Part shown: piece by piece, positions 44,901 through 54,770 of the stretch | Layout: the number at the start of each line of letters is the position of its first letter | Numbering within the stretch: position 1 is the first letter of the stretch | Origin: Methylomonas sp. | GTDB lineage: Bacteria; Pseudomonadota; Gammaproteobacteria; Methylococcales; Methylomonadaceae | Reading direction: 5' to 3' | NCBI GenBank assembly: GCA_002929135.1 | Contig: PESC01000004.1 | Location: 1 to 63,388, forward strand | Length of the DNA stretch: 63,388 bases | Program-made: the position numbers and the translations under genes | Notes under the pieces: model-generated | The model's database searches: none | The model's input: the letters and a program-made list of their open reading frames with translations, nothing else | What the model was told of the DNA's origin: nothing

Positions 44901-47900
44901 GCTCAACGAGCGGTTGAACAACAGATTGCCGCTGGCCCGCAGTGTCAGTGTGCCCGGCATCGCCACCCGATCCGTGCCGTCGCCGTAACGCCATTCGACC
45001 ATATCCCAGCGCTCGGCAACGGTCAGGTTGCCGTTGAACACCACTTCGACTCCAGGCCGCAAGCGAGCGCCCAGCGAGTTTTCCACCGCCTGCATATTGG
45101 CCGCTGTCATGTAGTCGTTGGTGTGAGCCAGGTAGGTGTTGAAATCGTTTTCGGTCAAGCGGCCATCGCCATCGACATAGCGACGCACGGCTTCGATCTG
45201 GAATTGGCTGTCGCCGTATTCGACCAAGTTGCCGTCGGCGTCGCGAACCGTCGCTTGCTGGTGGTAGCCCTGTACACGGCTGTTCGGGTCGATCTGCACC
45301 GGAAGAACGCCATTGTCGTCGAGCAGCGCCCGAAAGGTCACTTCGCCGCCTTGCGCAACCGTAGCACCCGCGACATCAATAACCGCACCGTTCAGCGCAA
45401 TACCGCTGATGCCGTCAGCATCAGTATCGGTGGACGACAGCAACACCGTGCCGCCTTTAGTGCCGCCCTTCGCCGTCAGTTGCGCACCGTTCAGCGTGAT
45501 GGCATCACCGGCATGCAAGGCAATGCGGCCACCGGTGGCCTGGCCATCGGCATTCAAGCGACCGGCCAACGTGATCGCGCCGCGATCACTGGCTAACTGG
45601 ATGTCGGCTGCACGAATCAGGCCGTCGGCAGCTTGAACGATGTCAGCATTGCGGACGCGAACCTGTATGCCTTGGTCGATACCCGCATTGATAAACTGCT
45701 GCATCAAACCGTCGAAGCTGTCGCCGCCGCTGAAGTCATGGATGTCGAGATTGACACTGCCGCGCCGTGCCGACAACACCGCATCATTGAAGTCAACCGA
45801 TTTTGTCGGTGCCGAAATACTCAGTACGCCACCGGCTGCGCTGCCGCCGCCGCTGTTCAAGTTCACCTCGGCACCGCGAGCGGCCACGACGTTGCCCTGC
45901 CCGGCGGTCAGGTTCAGCCTGCCACCTGGGGTAAAGTCTTGAATGTCGGCGAAGCGGACGGCACGACCGGCCAGATCGACGCGGGCATGCTCACCCAGCG
46001 TCACGTCGCCGGTCTGGGCATTAAACTCGGCATTGCCTGACGGCAAGGCCAGCCGGGTATCGAAATCGATCGTGTTGGCCGTCACTGCCAGCCGCGCAGC
46101 AAAGCCGCTGCTGATGCTGCCGGGTACTGTAGGATGCATCGTGGCGAAACTGACGTCGTGGTCTGCGGCGTTCAGCGTCAATCGGGCACCGCCACCGGCG
46201 GTAACCACCGGCGTCTGTACCGCCAGATCACCGCCCAGCGTCAAGCGGTTGTCACCTTCGAAGCGCCACTGCCGCCCGGCGTTGATATTCACCTGATCGA
46301 AACCGGTCAGCGCCAGTGCGCCACCGCCAAACTGCACATCGTCACCGGACAGGCTCACTTCACCTCGCCCGCTGGCAGTATGGCTGGCGTTGACGCCCCG
46401 GCTGTTCAGCAAACGCAGGGTATCGGCATGAATGCGGGCATGCTGGTTGGCATTGCCCTGGCCGACCAATCCGGCGCTGTCGAGCACCAGGCGCTTGAAG
46501 GTTATGGCTTGCTGCTGGCCGTTGACGTCGAGAACGGGGGCATTATTGGCATCGACCTGACCAAGATTGCCGTAGATGCCGATACTGTCGCGTGCCGACA
46601 AGATCAGCTCATCGACGGTGAGATTCATCAGTTTGCTGTTCGACAGATTCATCGCCGTACCACCCAGATGGCCAACCTCGCCCAGATTGATGGTGTTGCC
46701 GCTCAGGTTCAGCGAACCTTGCCGCATCACGATGTCACCGAGTAACACGGTGGCGCGCGAGGCATCGAGCAACATAGATTGCGAGGCTGACAAGGTTGCG
46801 CCCGCTGCAATGTTCAGGCTGCCTGTAGTGCCGGACGCTGCGGCACGTTGCAGCGCCACCTGGCGGTCGCCCGACAGCCGCAGCAGTGCGCCATCGCCCG
46901 CCACCGTGTAAACGCTGTCACCGGTGTTGATTGCGCCGCTGGCCGACAGTTTTGCACCGGTTTCGACCGTGATCTGGTCACGGGCGGCGGCCAGCAAATC
47001 CTTGGCGCTGACGTCAACGCCGGAGGCGAAAGTCACATTGCTGGCATTGACGCTCAGCCGGGTCGCCCCGGTTTGCACATCTCGCTGGCGTGCGCCGCCC
47101 AGCAACAAGCTGTCGACCGCCAGGGCGCTCAAATCGTCGGCGGCGATTTCCAGCACGCCCGCAGGCACGGTTGCACTGGGTGCACTGACCACACGAATGC
47201 GCTCGGCGGCGATGTCCATCCGGGCACCGCGACCGCCGCTCTGGGCATCAACCAGGAAGCGGCTGTCGAGTACCAGCCGATTCTGTGCGATCAGCGAAAT
47301 CTGACCGGCATCAGCGGGTAACAGTGGCACAGCGGTTTCAGTGCGGGCAGCCAGTGCCGGGAAGAAGGTGCTGGCACGCTGCTCGGTGTAGTTGGAACGC
47401 ATGCGCACGTCGGCGCCGTTTTCGATGCGGAAGCCCGACCAGCGGGCATCGCGGCTGCCATCGACGGCGTTGCGCAATTGACCGGCCACCACCGGCAAGC
47501 CCTGGCTGGTGAGCGTGGTTATGGATTGATCCTGACTACCCTGCATCGGCGTAATCAGGAAAGCACCGGGCAACAGCGCGTAATAGGCAGGCAATATGGT
47601 GTATTCACCGGCCGCTAGGCCTTTGCTGGCTGAGCCGGTGAGGAAGACGGTGTTGCCGATGTCGCGCTGCCAGCCGACGAAGTTGTTTTGGAAATGATCG
47701 AACGGTGCCAAACGGCTGTTCAGGGTAGGCACAATGGCAAAACCGCCCTGATAGGCCGGGCTGTTGGGGTTCAGATAATCGAACGAACCACCGTGACCGG
47801 GTATGAATTCGTGGGCGGACAGATCGCCACCACCGGCCAGATTGACGACGCTGCCTTGCTGCATGTCGATATCCGGCGCTTCGAGCACCAGTTTTTTCTC

Positions 47901-50900
47901 TGGCAGCGTGTTGAACACCAGGTTGCGGATGCCATCCAGCGGATACAACCAGTCGAGACCCGCTTGCAACACACCGAACGGCACGATATTGCCTTCGCCG
48001 GATACCGAGGTCAGGCTGCCATTGCCCAGGATGAGGCGTTGGGCGGCTTTGAGGTGAATCTCGCCCAAGGGTGCCCGCAACGCGCCGTTGTGTTCGATGA
48101 CCGGGGCCTCCAGCACCAGCCTGCCCGCTGCCGACAGCGGCGCCTGGCTGCTTTGGCCGCTGGGCAGGATGCGGATGCTGCCATTGGGGTTGTTGCGGAT
48201 GGCGAAGGTGAACTGACTGAGCGTGCTCGGGTAAATCTGGCTGGCGGTCAGGTTGATATTGGCGGCAGTGACCAGCGTACCGGTGAAATCGCGTTGTGCG
48301 CCGGTGCGCAGACCAACGGTGCGCAGGTCGTGGGCGCTGCTGAGATTGATGCGGTTGAAGCCATCCCAGCGGCTGCCGCCGGTCAGTTCCATCCACTGGG
48401 CGTTGGCATTGAACGCCGCGTTGCCGCTGGTGGGTGTGCCGGTCACGTCGCGCCGCAACGACGAACCCAGCCGGATCAGTCGGGCATCGAGGCTGACCGT
48501 CGCCGCTTCGCCGCCCAGCGCCGTCCAACTGAACTGGTTGGCGTCGAGGTCGATACGTGCTTTGGCTGACAGGCCGACGTTGCCCTGGAACTGGATGCTG
48601 TCCGGCGTTCTGATGCGCACGTCTTCAAAGCCGCCGCCTTCCAGCATCTCAGCTGACAGCGTAGCCTGGCCTATCATGGCATCTGGCAGGGCGGCACCGA
48701 AGGCAAGACGGTTGTCGAAGCTGGGTATTTGTTGTTCGCGAAGGCGAACCAGCAGCGGATTATGGGGGAACGGCGTCAGCGGTTCGCTAGGTGGGCTGCG
48801 ACGGTCGCGATCGAAACTGAAGCTGAAGCGTCCGCCTCGTGCGCCTTCGGAACTCACCAGGCCTATCATGCGGCCTTCGAACACGGCGGCTTCCGCCACG
48901 GTGACATTGATCTGCCCGGCGTTGCCGAATACCTGGGTGGGCGCGGTGATTGCCGCACCGGCACCCAGCCTGGGCAAATCGAACACGGTATGGGTGCCGG
49001 ATACGTCGATCAACGAACCACGCTGGAAGATGGCGCTGCCGCGTTCGAGGTCGAACAACACCCGGCCACCGTCCAGTACCTGACCGGTACGCCGACCAAA
49101 CACATCAGGCAGATTCAGACGGATGTCACCCCGGGCGAGGATGCGGGCGTTTTCACCGAGGCGCACGGTTTGCCTGGCATCGTATTCGGCCTGCGGCACG
49201 GCTTTGATGGCCAGTGTGATGTTGCCACCCGGTGCGTTCAATGTGCCGTCGAGATAAACGCCGCCCAATCTCGCCGTCAAATCCAGGCTGCCCGCTTTAT
49301 CAACAGCCAGCACTGCGCCGGTTTCAACCATGACGCTCTTATTCGCCGTGAGCGTCAAGGCATTGGCTTGCCGCAGATGCTCGGGCAATACCACCAAGCG
49401 GCTGAAACCGCGAATGTCGGCACCGCTGGCGCGATTGAGGAAATCACCATTCAGCAACAGGTTGGCGGTTTTCATATCCAGCACCGTGCCATGGGTGACG
49501 ACGACATCACCCAGCGTGGCCAGTAGATTGATTTCGCCAAAGCCGCCCTGCGGGTCGAAATCGAAGCGGCCATTGCTCACGGTCAGGCGCAGCGGGTTGA
49601 CAACAGAGGTAGCGCCATTACCCACCACGATGTCGGCGCTACCCAATGTCAAACGTCCACCCTGGCCCAGCGCCGCCGCTGACACTGCACCATTGAGGCG
49701 CAAGCGACTGGCAACCACGCCACCGTCGGCGATCAGCGCGATGCTGCCGCCATTACCCGGCGTCAGACCACCACTCTGATCCAGCCAGCCGCCACCGTCG
49801 GCGCGGATACGTGCGCCCTGTTGCATGACCAGATCGCCGACTGAGCGCACGCTGACCGTGCCGCCATCGATGGCAAGCGGATCGTTGGGCAGAACCCCGG
49901 TACCCCGGAAGCGAAAATCGTTGACCCAACCACCCGATGTGTCGAGCAGCGAACCGTTATGCAGCGTGATACCGCCCAATATGCCTCTGTCTGCCACGGT
50001 CGCCAGCTCGATATTGCCAGCCGTAGCGCGTACTGTGCCCAACACGTCGATGGTACCTGCCTGCGCCTGAAACACAGCGCCGGGCACTAATTGAATGTTG
50101 CCATCGGCTGCCACCGTCACCTTGCCCAGCGTTCTGAGCGCAATCTGTTGCACACCGGCGGCATTGATCAGGCTGTTGGACAGAATCAAATCCTGTGGTC
50201 TGCCGTCAGTTTGGGGAAACGCCTGGGCCAGCGCCAGATCGGCGACTGCCGCAGCGGCCTGGAAGCGGATATTCTGTGGTGCCGTGGCGAAGGCGGTTGA
50301 ATCAAAGATGAAACGGCCACCCAAAGCGCGATCGGCCAGTTGCCGCTGATAAATGCCCTGGCTGGCAGCCGCCAGCAACTGACCGTTCATCCGCAAGGCA
50401 GGCGTGTTGATGGTCAGACTGCCAGCATCCAGACTCTTGCTGTAGCCCGGCTCGAACTGGGCGGCGGCAAACTGCTCGGCTATGCTCCACTCACGGGTCT
50501 CGCCCCATTTGCCGTGTACCTGTTCCACATTACGGGTACTGACAATGGACTGATAGCGCAGATCAGGGTCGGCATTGGTGATGTCGAAAATGCGGCCATC
50601 GGCGGTTGCCAACTTGGTGGTATTGATGAAGCCTGCGGCATAAGCCACCGAGCCACCGCTAATGTCGAGCCTGGCGCCGGAATTGATGACGACGTCGCCA
50701 CTCGCTGTCAACTGGATGTCGCCCCCGCTACCCAGCCTTTCCTGAATACCGCGCGAAATCCGCGCCACGGCACCGCTGCTATCGACGATGGTGCTGCCCT
50801 TGCGCAAATCGACGTGGACGGTCTGGCCACGCAACGGGCCGTCTTTCTGCACCGGCGAGTCGCGCAGTTCGAAGCTCTGCACCGAAACCTCGCCGACATT

Positions 50901-52181
50901 GCGGCTCATCGCCACCGGTACGTTGTCGTAGCCGGAGACATCGATGGTGGCACCGTTGTCGATATGAATACGCCCCGACTGGCCTTGCAGCGGCGTTTGT
51001 GGGCTGTTGGTTGCCGTCAGCCGGACATCGCCCGAAGGCGCAAAAATGCGGGAACCGCCTGCCATGCTGACGGTATGGCCGACGACGCCAATATGAGACT
51101 TGGGCTGGCGCTGCTCATCGATGGCCGAGCCACCCTGTTCGTCAGCCACGACTTCCGTCGTGCTGCCGCTAGCGAATGTCACGCTGGACTGGGTGCCCAG
51201 ACCATCGTTCTGGTCTGTGGTTCGCGTGGTTCGGGTTGCGATCAGTTTGTTGCCGTCCCGACCCTGACCTTCCTGCGCCACCAGCCGGATCGAGCCGTTG
51301 ACGTTCACCGAGGTGGTGGCGTTAATGCGGCCTTGCTGATTGACGGCGAAACCGGCCAGCGTGATGTTGCCCTGACGCACGCCGATGTCGCCAGTTTCAG
51401 CGTTGGTGACCTTGCCACCGGTTTCGACCTCGACCACCAGACCGGCGAATGGACTTTTATCATCGGCTGGCTGCAAATACACCTTGTCTTTGCTGGCAGC
51501 CAGGATGATCTGGCCTTGTTCGCCTGCCGTCAGCTTGCCCCGGTTTTCGATGGTGGGTGCCGCCAGGATGATGCGGCCTGCCTTGTCTACGCTGATTTTG
51601 GCACCGGCTTCGACCAGGATTTGGGTAGTGGCGTTGTCGAGCACGCCATCGATACCCAGCGCCGGTTTTCCGGTTTCGTCGAACACGCGGGTGATACCCC
51701 GGGTGAACGCTTCATCGGTGATATGCAGGGTGCTGGCCAAAAAGCTGTTGGTATCGACCACGGCATCCTTGCCGAAAATGAAGCCGTTGCGGTTGTACAG
51801 GTAAACCTGGCCGTTGGCGACGATCTGGCCGAGTATCCGGCTGGGGTCGGCCTGGCCGATGCGGTTGAGGGCGACCGAGGTGCTACCCGGCTGCTGGAAG
51901 CGCACAGTGTTGTCCTGACCGACGTTGAAGCTTTGCCAGTTGAGAATGGCGCGGTCGGTTTGCTGCTCGATGTGCAGGGTGTCGCCGACGATTTGCTGGG
52001 TAGCCATGCCCTGGGTTACGAAATTTGCATCGGGCACCGGCAGCACCGCCGAGTCTGCCTGCGCCAGCGGCGCAACCAGCACACTGCCTGCCACGACGAT
52101 GCGCACCGCCGCTGTCAGTGGCTTCAGGTGAAACCGGGCATCGGACATCGGATTGGATACTGGATTTGCCTTGCTGACCAT
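41970..52181 (-). CDS. Giant TpsA filamentous haemagglutinin-like exoprotein
   Basis: 3403 residues. An N-terminal signal region (to about 42, APLAQADSA) is followed by the two-partner secretion domain (about 45-300), with TSVALNRIG, an NRNG (130-133) variant of the usual NPNG motif, and GFIFGKDAVVDTNSF. A very long stretch of beta-helix repeats rich in Gly, Asn, Leu and Val follows. The end (MGILSVEVIGFGE) matches the DUF3739 type of haemagglutinin C-terminus. The likely role is a secreted or surface adhesin. It is exported by the TpsB gene upstream. No interrupting stop is seen over 10 kb. Confidence 0.92.
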   Translation of the reverse strand: MVSKANPVSNPMSDARFHLKPLTAAVRIVVAGSVLVAPLAQADSAVLPVPDANFVTQGMATQQIVGDTLHIEQQTDRAILNWQSFNVGQDNTVRFQQPGSTSVALNRIGQADPSRILGQIVANGQVYLYNRNGFIFGKDAVVDTNSFLASTLHITDEAFTRGITRVFDETGKPALGIDGVLDNATTQILVEAGAKISVDKAGRIILAAPTIENRGKLTAGEQGQIILAASKDKVYLQPADDKSPFAGLVVEVETGGKVTNAETGDIGVRQGNITLAGFAVNQQGRINATTSVNVNGSIRLVAQEGQGRDGNKLIATRTTRTTDQNDGLGTQSSVTFASGSTTEVVADEQGGSAIDEQRQPKSHIGVVGHTVSMAGGSRIFAPSGDVRLTATNSPQTPLQGQSGRIHIDNGATIDVSGYDNVPVAMSRNVGEVSVQSFELRDSPVQKDGPLRGQTVHVDLRKGSTIVDSSGAVARISRGIQERLGSGGDIQLTASGDVVINSGARLDISGGSVAYAAGFINTTKLATADGRIFDITNADPDLRYQSIVSTRNVEQVHGKWGETREWSIAEQFAAAQFEPGYSKSLDAGSLTINTPALRMNGQLLAAASQGIYQRQLADRALGGRFIFDSTAFATAPQNIRFQAAAAVADLALAQAFPQTDGRPQDLILSNSLINAAGVQQIALRTLGKVTVAADGNIQLVPGAVFQAQAGTIDVLGTVRATAGNIELATVADRGILGGITLHNGSLLDTSGGWVNDFRFRGTGVLPNDPLAIDGGTVSVRSVGDLVMQQGARIRADGGGWLDQSGGLTPGNGGSIALIADGGVVASRLRLNGAVSAAALGQGGRLTLGSADIVVGNGATSVVNPLRLTVSNGRFDFDPQGGFGEINLLATLGDVVVTHGTVLDMKTANLLLNGDFLNRASGADIRGFSRLVVLPEHLRQANALTLTANKSVMVETGAVLAVDKAGSLDLTARLGGVYLDGTLNAPGGNITLAIKAVPQAEYDARQTVRLGENARILARGDIRLNLPDVFGRRTGQVLDGGRVLFDLERGSAIFQRGSLIDVSGTHTVFDLPRLGAGAAITAPTQVFGNAGQINVTVAEAAVFEGRMIGLVSSEGARGGRFSFSFDRDRRSPPSEPLTPFPHNPLLVRLREQQIPSFDNRLAFGAALPDAMIGQATLSAEMLEGGGFEDVRIRTPDSIQFQGNVGLSAKARIDLDANQFSWTALGGEAATVSLDARLIRLGSSLRRDVTGTPTSGNAAFNANAQWMELTGGSRWDGFNRINLSSAHDLRTVGLRTGAQRDFTGTLVTAANINLTASQIYPSTLSQFTFAIRNNPNGSIRILPSGQSSQAPLSAAGRLVLEAPVIEHNGALRAPLGEIHLKAAQRLILGNGSLTSVSGEGNIVPFGVLQAGLDWLYPLDGIRNLVFNTLPEKKLVLEAPDIDMQQGSVVNLAGGGDLSAHEFIPGHGGSFDYLNPNSPAYQGGFAIVPTLNSRLAPFDHFQNNFVGWQRDIGNTVFLTGSASKGLAAGEYTILPAYYALLPGAFLITPMQGSQDQSITTLTSQGLPVVAGQLRNAVDGSRDARWSGFRIENGADVRMRSNYTEQRASTFFPALAARTETAVPLLPADAGQISLIAQNRLVLDSRFLVDAQSGGRGARMDIAAERIRVVSAPSATVPAGVLEIAADDLSALAVDSLLLGGARQRDVQTGATRLSVNASNVTFASGVDVSAKDLLAAARDQITVETGAKLSASGAINTGDSVYTVAGDGALLRLSGDRQVALQRAAASGTTGSLNIAAGATLSASQSMLLDASRATVLLGDIVMRQGSLNLSGNTINLGEVGHLGGTAMNLSNSKLMNLTVDELILSARDSIGIYGNLGQVDANNAPVLDVNGQQQAITFKRLVLDSAGLVGQGNANQHARIHADTLRLLNSRGVNASHTASGRGEVSLSGDDVQFGGGALALTGFDQVNINAGRQWRFEGDNRLTLGGDLAVQTPVVTAGGGARLTLNAADHDVSFATMHPTVPGSISSGFAARLAVTANTIDFDTRLALPSGNAEFNAQTGDVTLGEHARVDLAGRAVRFADIQDFTPGGRLNLTAGQGNVVAARGAEVNLNSGGGSAAGGVLSISAPTKSVDFNDAVLSARRGSVNLDIHDFSGGDSFDGLMQQFINAGIDQGIQVRVRNADIVQAADGLIRAADIQLASDRGAITLAGRLNADGQATGGRIALHAGDAITLNGAQLTAKGGTKGGTVLLSSTDTDADGISGIALNGAVIDVAGATVAQGGEVTFRALLDDNGVLPVQIDPNSRVQGYHQQATVRDADGNLVEYGDSQFQIEAVRRYVDGDGRLTENDFNTYLAHTNDYMTAANMQAVENSLGARLRPGVEVVFNGNLTVAERWDMVEWRYGDGTDRVAMPGTLTLRASGNLLFNRSLSDGFKDGVVSSVFGDMRFSDMLQGGESWSYRLVAGADLAAADWAATASSGNLTLGSNVQIRTGTGDMALVAAGDVVLTDQTSVIYSAGRPTTQNPYGALQLHMAIGSLPLADYPIDGGDLSIRAGGNILGAQSNQFINAWMVRQGGKDPDSRDYLAVDAYLETVAADLLVRKDDAAELAAYIASLPAHLQTRIVDGYKLDARAFNFPTTWGFSMGNGGFQQNVGSFGGGNVNIAAAGNINNLTVVMPTSGKQVGQLTSDVNYIQTLSLLTNQLEVMPSGNLALRAGGDVQGGVFYVGEGQGRIEAAGSITGSGALAGPHLLMGNSRMSLLAGRDVNIGAVSDPMILHSGDTNFFSYGDASHIDARALAGNVRLAADISRFTTTLSAQNTAQNTLARVYPAGLNATAFGGSVILADDIVLFPAPRADLNMLAAQDFRSEAAAKRLAMSDADRSLLPSALIPVAGNEMDDPVSRINPFGHPLFARAAVPTRINDSVPVRIVASAGNIDNVQLNLAKQAVFKTGQDLRNSLLLIQHNNLGDSTVFDMGRDLRFSSVRDLNGQLIPNINEINIAGPGNLLIKTGRHLDLGASVGISTTGDLNNPGLPDSGASVSTLVGLNGRQPAYAGFIEAYLGGDTRYSDMAAQVRSLITGFMRDRSGNPVLSDEDAFAAFKQLASDDYLTLQPRLNALVVQVYVDEIKRSGSAAAGSGALANEGGYRAIETLFPTKDIHGKDIAAAQSWRGDLSLFFSKIHTLDDGSINLLVPGGFVNAGLAVGTDAKPASQLGIVAQRQGDINAVIRDDFMVNQSRVFALDSGDILVWSSEGNIDAGRGAKSAIAAPPPKISFDENGNMVIEFPPIVSGSGIRTAGQIGRTPGDVFLFAPRGVVDAGEAGIAGTNVTIAAVAVLGAANIQVGGTATGVPVAPTGSLAAGLTGAGNVAAGVTQMAESSVSSDVGKDAANTLSKAMMGILSVEVIGFGE

Positions 52182-52380
52182 GCTGTTGCCTCTGGCTGTC
52201 TGGGTTAATCGTCACATTTCGTGGCAACCCGGCCATCTTGCAGCACAAGACCCTTAGGCTTTCCGTCCCCGCCTCACGGCGGGTTTGGCAACTGTCGTTC
52301 AAAAAACCGGCGCGTTTGCGCCCCTCACCCTGCCCAATCCCTGAGGGAGAAGAGAACTCACCCCCCCACGCTCTGCGCCC

Positions 52381-52484
52381 CTCGTTCCCACGCTCCGCGT
52401 GGGAATGCATACCGCGCCCCATCCATCACACAGCACCTGGTGTATCAGGCCCGGTATGGGGTCCCACGGAGACCGTGGGAACCA
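52381..52484. repeat. Divergent composite REP element between tpsB and tpsA
   Basis: It starts with the hairpin CTCGTTCCCACGC-TCC-GCGTGGGAATGCA and ends CGGTATGGGGTCCCACGG then CCGTGGGAACCAG. This is the same ends-and-order as the 142-bp elements further right, with a different, shorter middle. The other 200 bp of the 318-bp tpsB-tpsA gap hold nothing recognised beyond the tpsA ribosome-binding region. Confidence 0.7.
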
Positions 52485-52499
52485 GAGACCAGAGAAACT

Positions 52500-54149
52500 C
52501 TAAAACTCGCCCGCAATCGAGAAATGCAGGCGCGGGTCACCGCTGCTGACCGGCGCAAGCGTGGTGAACGGCACACCCACATCAAAATTGCCGACCAAAT
52601 GCTTCATGACCTTGAAGCGCAAACCCACACCGGCACCCGTCAGCACATTGCCGCTGACATTGCCCGGCAGGGCATGCTTGATCCAGCCCTGGGCAGCGTC
52701 GACAAAGGCCAGCAGCTTGAGATCGTTGACGTAATCCCAGTCTGCCGGGGCCAGATGCGGTGAATAAAGCTCCAGCGAGCCGAACACGGCGTCGTCGGCC
52801 AGTGCCTGGGTTTCGAAATAACCGCGCACGTTTTGGTCGCCACCCAGCGAGAACTGTTCGTTGGCGATCAGAGGACTGTCGGAAATCTGGCCGGAGAACC
52901 GCGCCACCAATTCCATGTCGGCAGGCAAGGTGTGTTGATGCTTGAGGTTACCGACCAGATAGGCGTAATTGGATCGGGCCAAAAATCGCCTGTTCTCGAA
53001 CTGTTCCTGATCGTTGCCCAGACCGCGCACAGAAAAACGGGCACCGGCATCGAAGGTGGTCAGCGACGACGAGCCGCGCAGTGTGCCGCCGTACTGCAAC
53101 ATGAATGGCAGATAGGCCACTGGCGATTTCATGGTGTCGGCACCGAGCAGCATCAAATCTTCCTTGAAGTCTTTGTAATCGACACCGGCGGTAAAGCTGT
53201 GGAAGTAATCGTCAAGCGCCTTCAGCGGCTTGACCAGGCGGGCACCGTAAATCCTACCGGCACCAATGACCTGCATGGCGCTAAGAGCAGCGGTCGAATT
53301 GAAGCTGACGGCATACAGCGCCAGCCGGGCATCGGAATCAAACACAGGCATGGCATAAGTGCCCGCCCAGACATCGACCTCGCTGGCCTTTTCGGGTGAT
53401 ACCTGATACATCAGCGAGGCGCTGTGCATGCGTTGCCACAGGTTGTCGTAGCGCAGCGAGTTGACCAGACGCAGGCGTGTGGTATTGGGCACGTTACGAC
53501 CGTTGAGTTCGACCTTGCCGTGTACCGGTATCTCATCCTTGACTTTGAGATCGACCTCTAGCGTGCCGGGAGTTTCACCGGCCCGCAGCACCGGCACGAT
53601 CTGGCGGTCGGGGCTGGCCATGGCCAGCTCGGCGAGCTGTTTTTGCATGCGGGGAAAATTGGGCACATTGCCTTCGGCAAGCTCCGGGACGGCGGCGATG
53701 ATGCGGCCTTGGTCGAAATAGCGCGCATCCTTGACCCTGAGCCTGGCAACCTTGCCTTCGACGACTTGCAGATAAACCACGCCTTCCCTGACATCTTGTT
53801 CAGGAATGTCGACGGCCACGGTTTGATAGCCCTTGGCGCGGTACAGCTCTTCCAGGGCGGTGCGCGCGGCTTCGACGTTATCTATGCTTTTTTTCGGCCC
53901 CAGGAACGGGTAGATGGTGCGTTCGAGCTGGTTTTTGTCGAGCAGGGTGTTGCCCTTGACACGGAGTTCGAACAAATCAAAGGTTGCCGGTGCCTGCTCA
54001 CCTACGCTGGCCTCGGCAGGCTGTGCCTGCTGGGTGTCGGCCTCGATTTCCATTTCGACGTCCTGACTCCAGACGTTGCCGATCGGGATGAGCACACAGC
54101 ACGCCGCCATCAAGGCTGATTTTGTCCACCGGGTATCGATTGACAACAT
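52500..54149 (-). CDS. TpsB outer-membrane transporter (ShlB/FhaC/HecB family)
   Basis: 549 residues: a signal peptide (about 1-28, ending NVWSQ), a linker, POTRA domains at about 55-210 (FDLFELRVKGNTLLDKNQLERTIYPFLGPKKS split across two motifs, then GVVYLQVVEGKVARLRV), and a 16-strand barrel with the VRGY motif in GGDQNVRGYFETQA. It ends with the aromatic C-terminal signal (HFSIAGEF). It secretes the TpsA protein encoded immediately downstream, and the two genes form a two-partner secretion operon. Confidence 0.95.
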   Translation of the reverse strand: MLSIDTRWTKSALMAACCVLIPIGNVWSQDVEMEIEADTQQAQPAEASVGEQAPATFDLFELRVKGNTLLDKNQLERTIYPFLGPKKSIDNVEAARTALEELYRAKGYQTVAVDIPEQDVREGVVYLQVVEGKVARLRVKDARYFDQGRIIAAVPELAEGNVPNFPRMQKQLAELAMASPDRQIVPVLRAGETPGTLEVDLKVKDEIPVHGKVELNGRNVPNTTRLRLVNSLRYDNLWQRMHSASLMYQVSPEKASEVDVWAGTYAMPVFDSDARLALYAVSFNSTAALSAMQVIGAGRIYGARLVKPLKALDDYFHSFTAGVDYKDFKEDLMLLGADTMKSPVAYLPFMLQYGGTLRGSSSLTTFDAGARFSVRGLGNDQEQFENRRFLARSNYAYLVGNLKHQHTLPADMELVARFSGQISDSPLIANEQFSLGGDQNVRGYFETQALADDAVFGSLELYSPHLAPADWDYVNDLKLLAFVDAAQGWIKHALPGNVSGNVLTGAGVGLRFKVMKHLVGNFDVGVPFTTLAPVSSGDPRLHFSIAGEF

Positions 54150-54347
54150 GTATTGGATATTCCACGAAAAACGGTTTTCCCTACGAAAACCAACTTTACG
54201 AGTGTAAAAACCAATTTTTAAAGTTTGATGACAACTCTGTTACATATTTTTCGTTTCCATGCGCCGACGGGTGGCTATACATAAATTGTAACGGCGCGGG
54301 AAAAAGCACCAGACCACTGTGCTCGTAGCGCGTTTACCCTCGTTACC

Positions 54348-54376
54348 CTCGTTCCCACGCGGAGCGTGGGAACGAG
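54348..54376. repeat. REP palindrome upstream of tpsB
   Basis: CTCGTTCCCACGC-GGA-GCGTGGGAACGAG is a perfect palindrome with 13-bp arms, identical to the one at 39331-39359. The 200 bp between it and the tpsB start are AT-rich and probably hold the tpsBA promoter. Confidence 0.85.
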
Positions 54377-54458
54377 GAACCTGTTCGCGCGGCTGGGGCT
54401 GGTGTGCACCATGATCGCGGTACTGATGCTGTTTGCCGCCATCCTCGATCTTTTCGTC

Positions 54459-54600
54459 CTCGTTCCCACGCTCTGCGTGGGAATGCAGACCAGGCCATGC
54501 GGAGGCGCAAGGCTTCCACAGCGGCCGCAGAACGATGCAATAGCAGCGTCTAACCCTGCCCTGGCTCGGTATGGATTCCTTTGCTGCGCGTGGGAACCAG
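54459..54600. repeat. Composite REP element copy 1 (142 bp)
   Basis: A left hairpin (CTCGTTCCCACGC-TCT-GCGTGGGAATGCAG), a conserved middle with GATGCAATAGCAGCGTCTAA, and a right end with CTCGGTATGGATTCC followed by a hairpin half ending GTGGGAACCAG. The left and right ends are inverted relative to each other. Confidence 0.85.
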
Positions 54601-54624
54601 GAAGCGCTCAGGCCGTGAGCCACC

Positions 54625-54767
54625 CTCGTTCCCACGCTCCTGCCTGGGAATGCAGACCAGGCCATGCGGAGGCACAAGGCTTCCACAGCGGTCGCAGAAC
54701 GATGCAATAGCAGCGTCTAACCCTACCCTGGCTTGGTATGGATTCCTTTGCTGCGCGTGGGAACCAG
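54625..54767. repeat. Composite REP element copy 2 (143 bp)
   Basis: Nearly identical to copy 1, including the middle (GATGCAATAGCAGCGTCTAA) and the right end with CTTTGCTGCGCGTGGGAACC. The 24-bp gap between copies and the shared variants suggest local duplication. Confidence 0.85.
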
Positions 54768-54770
54768 GGG

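Noticed and set aside
50340-52208. Plus-strand 622-codon open frame opposite the tpsA start
   Set aside because: An antisense shadow of tpsA. The minus strand has the signal peptide and the secretion domain.
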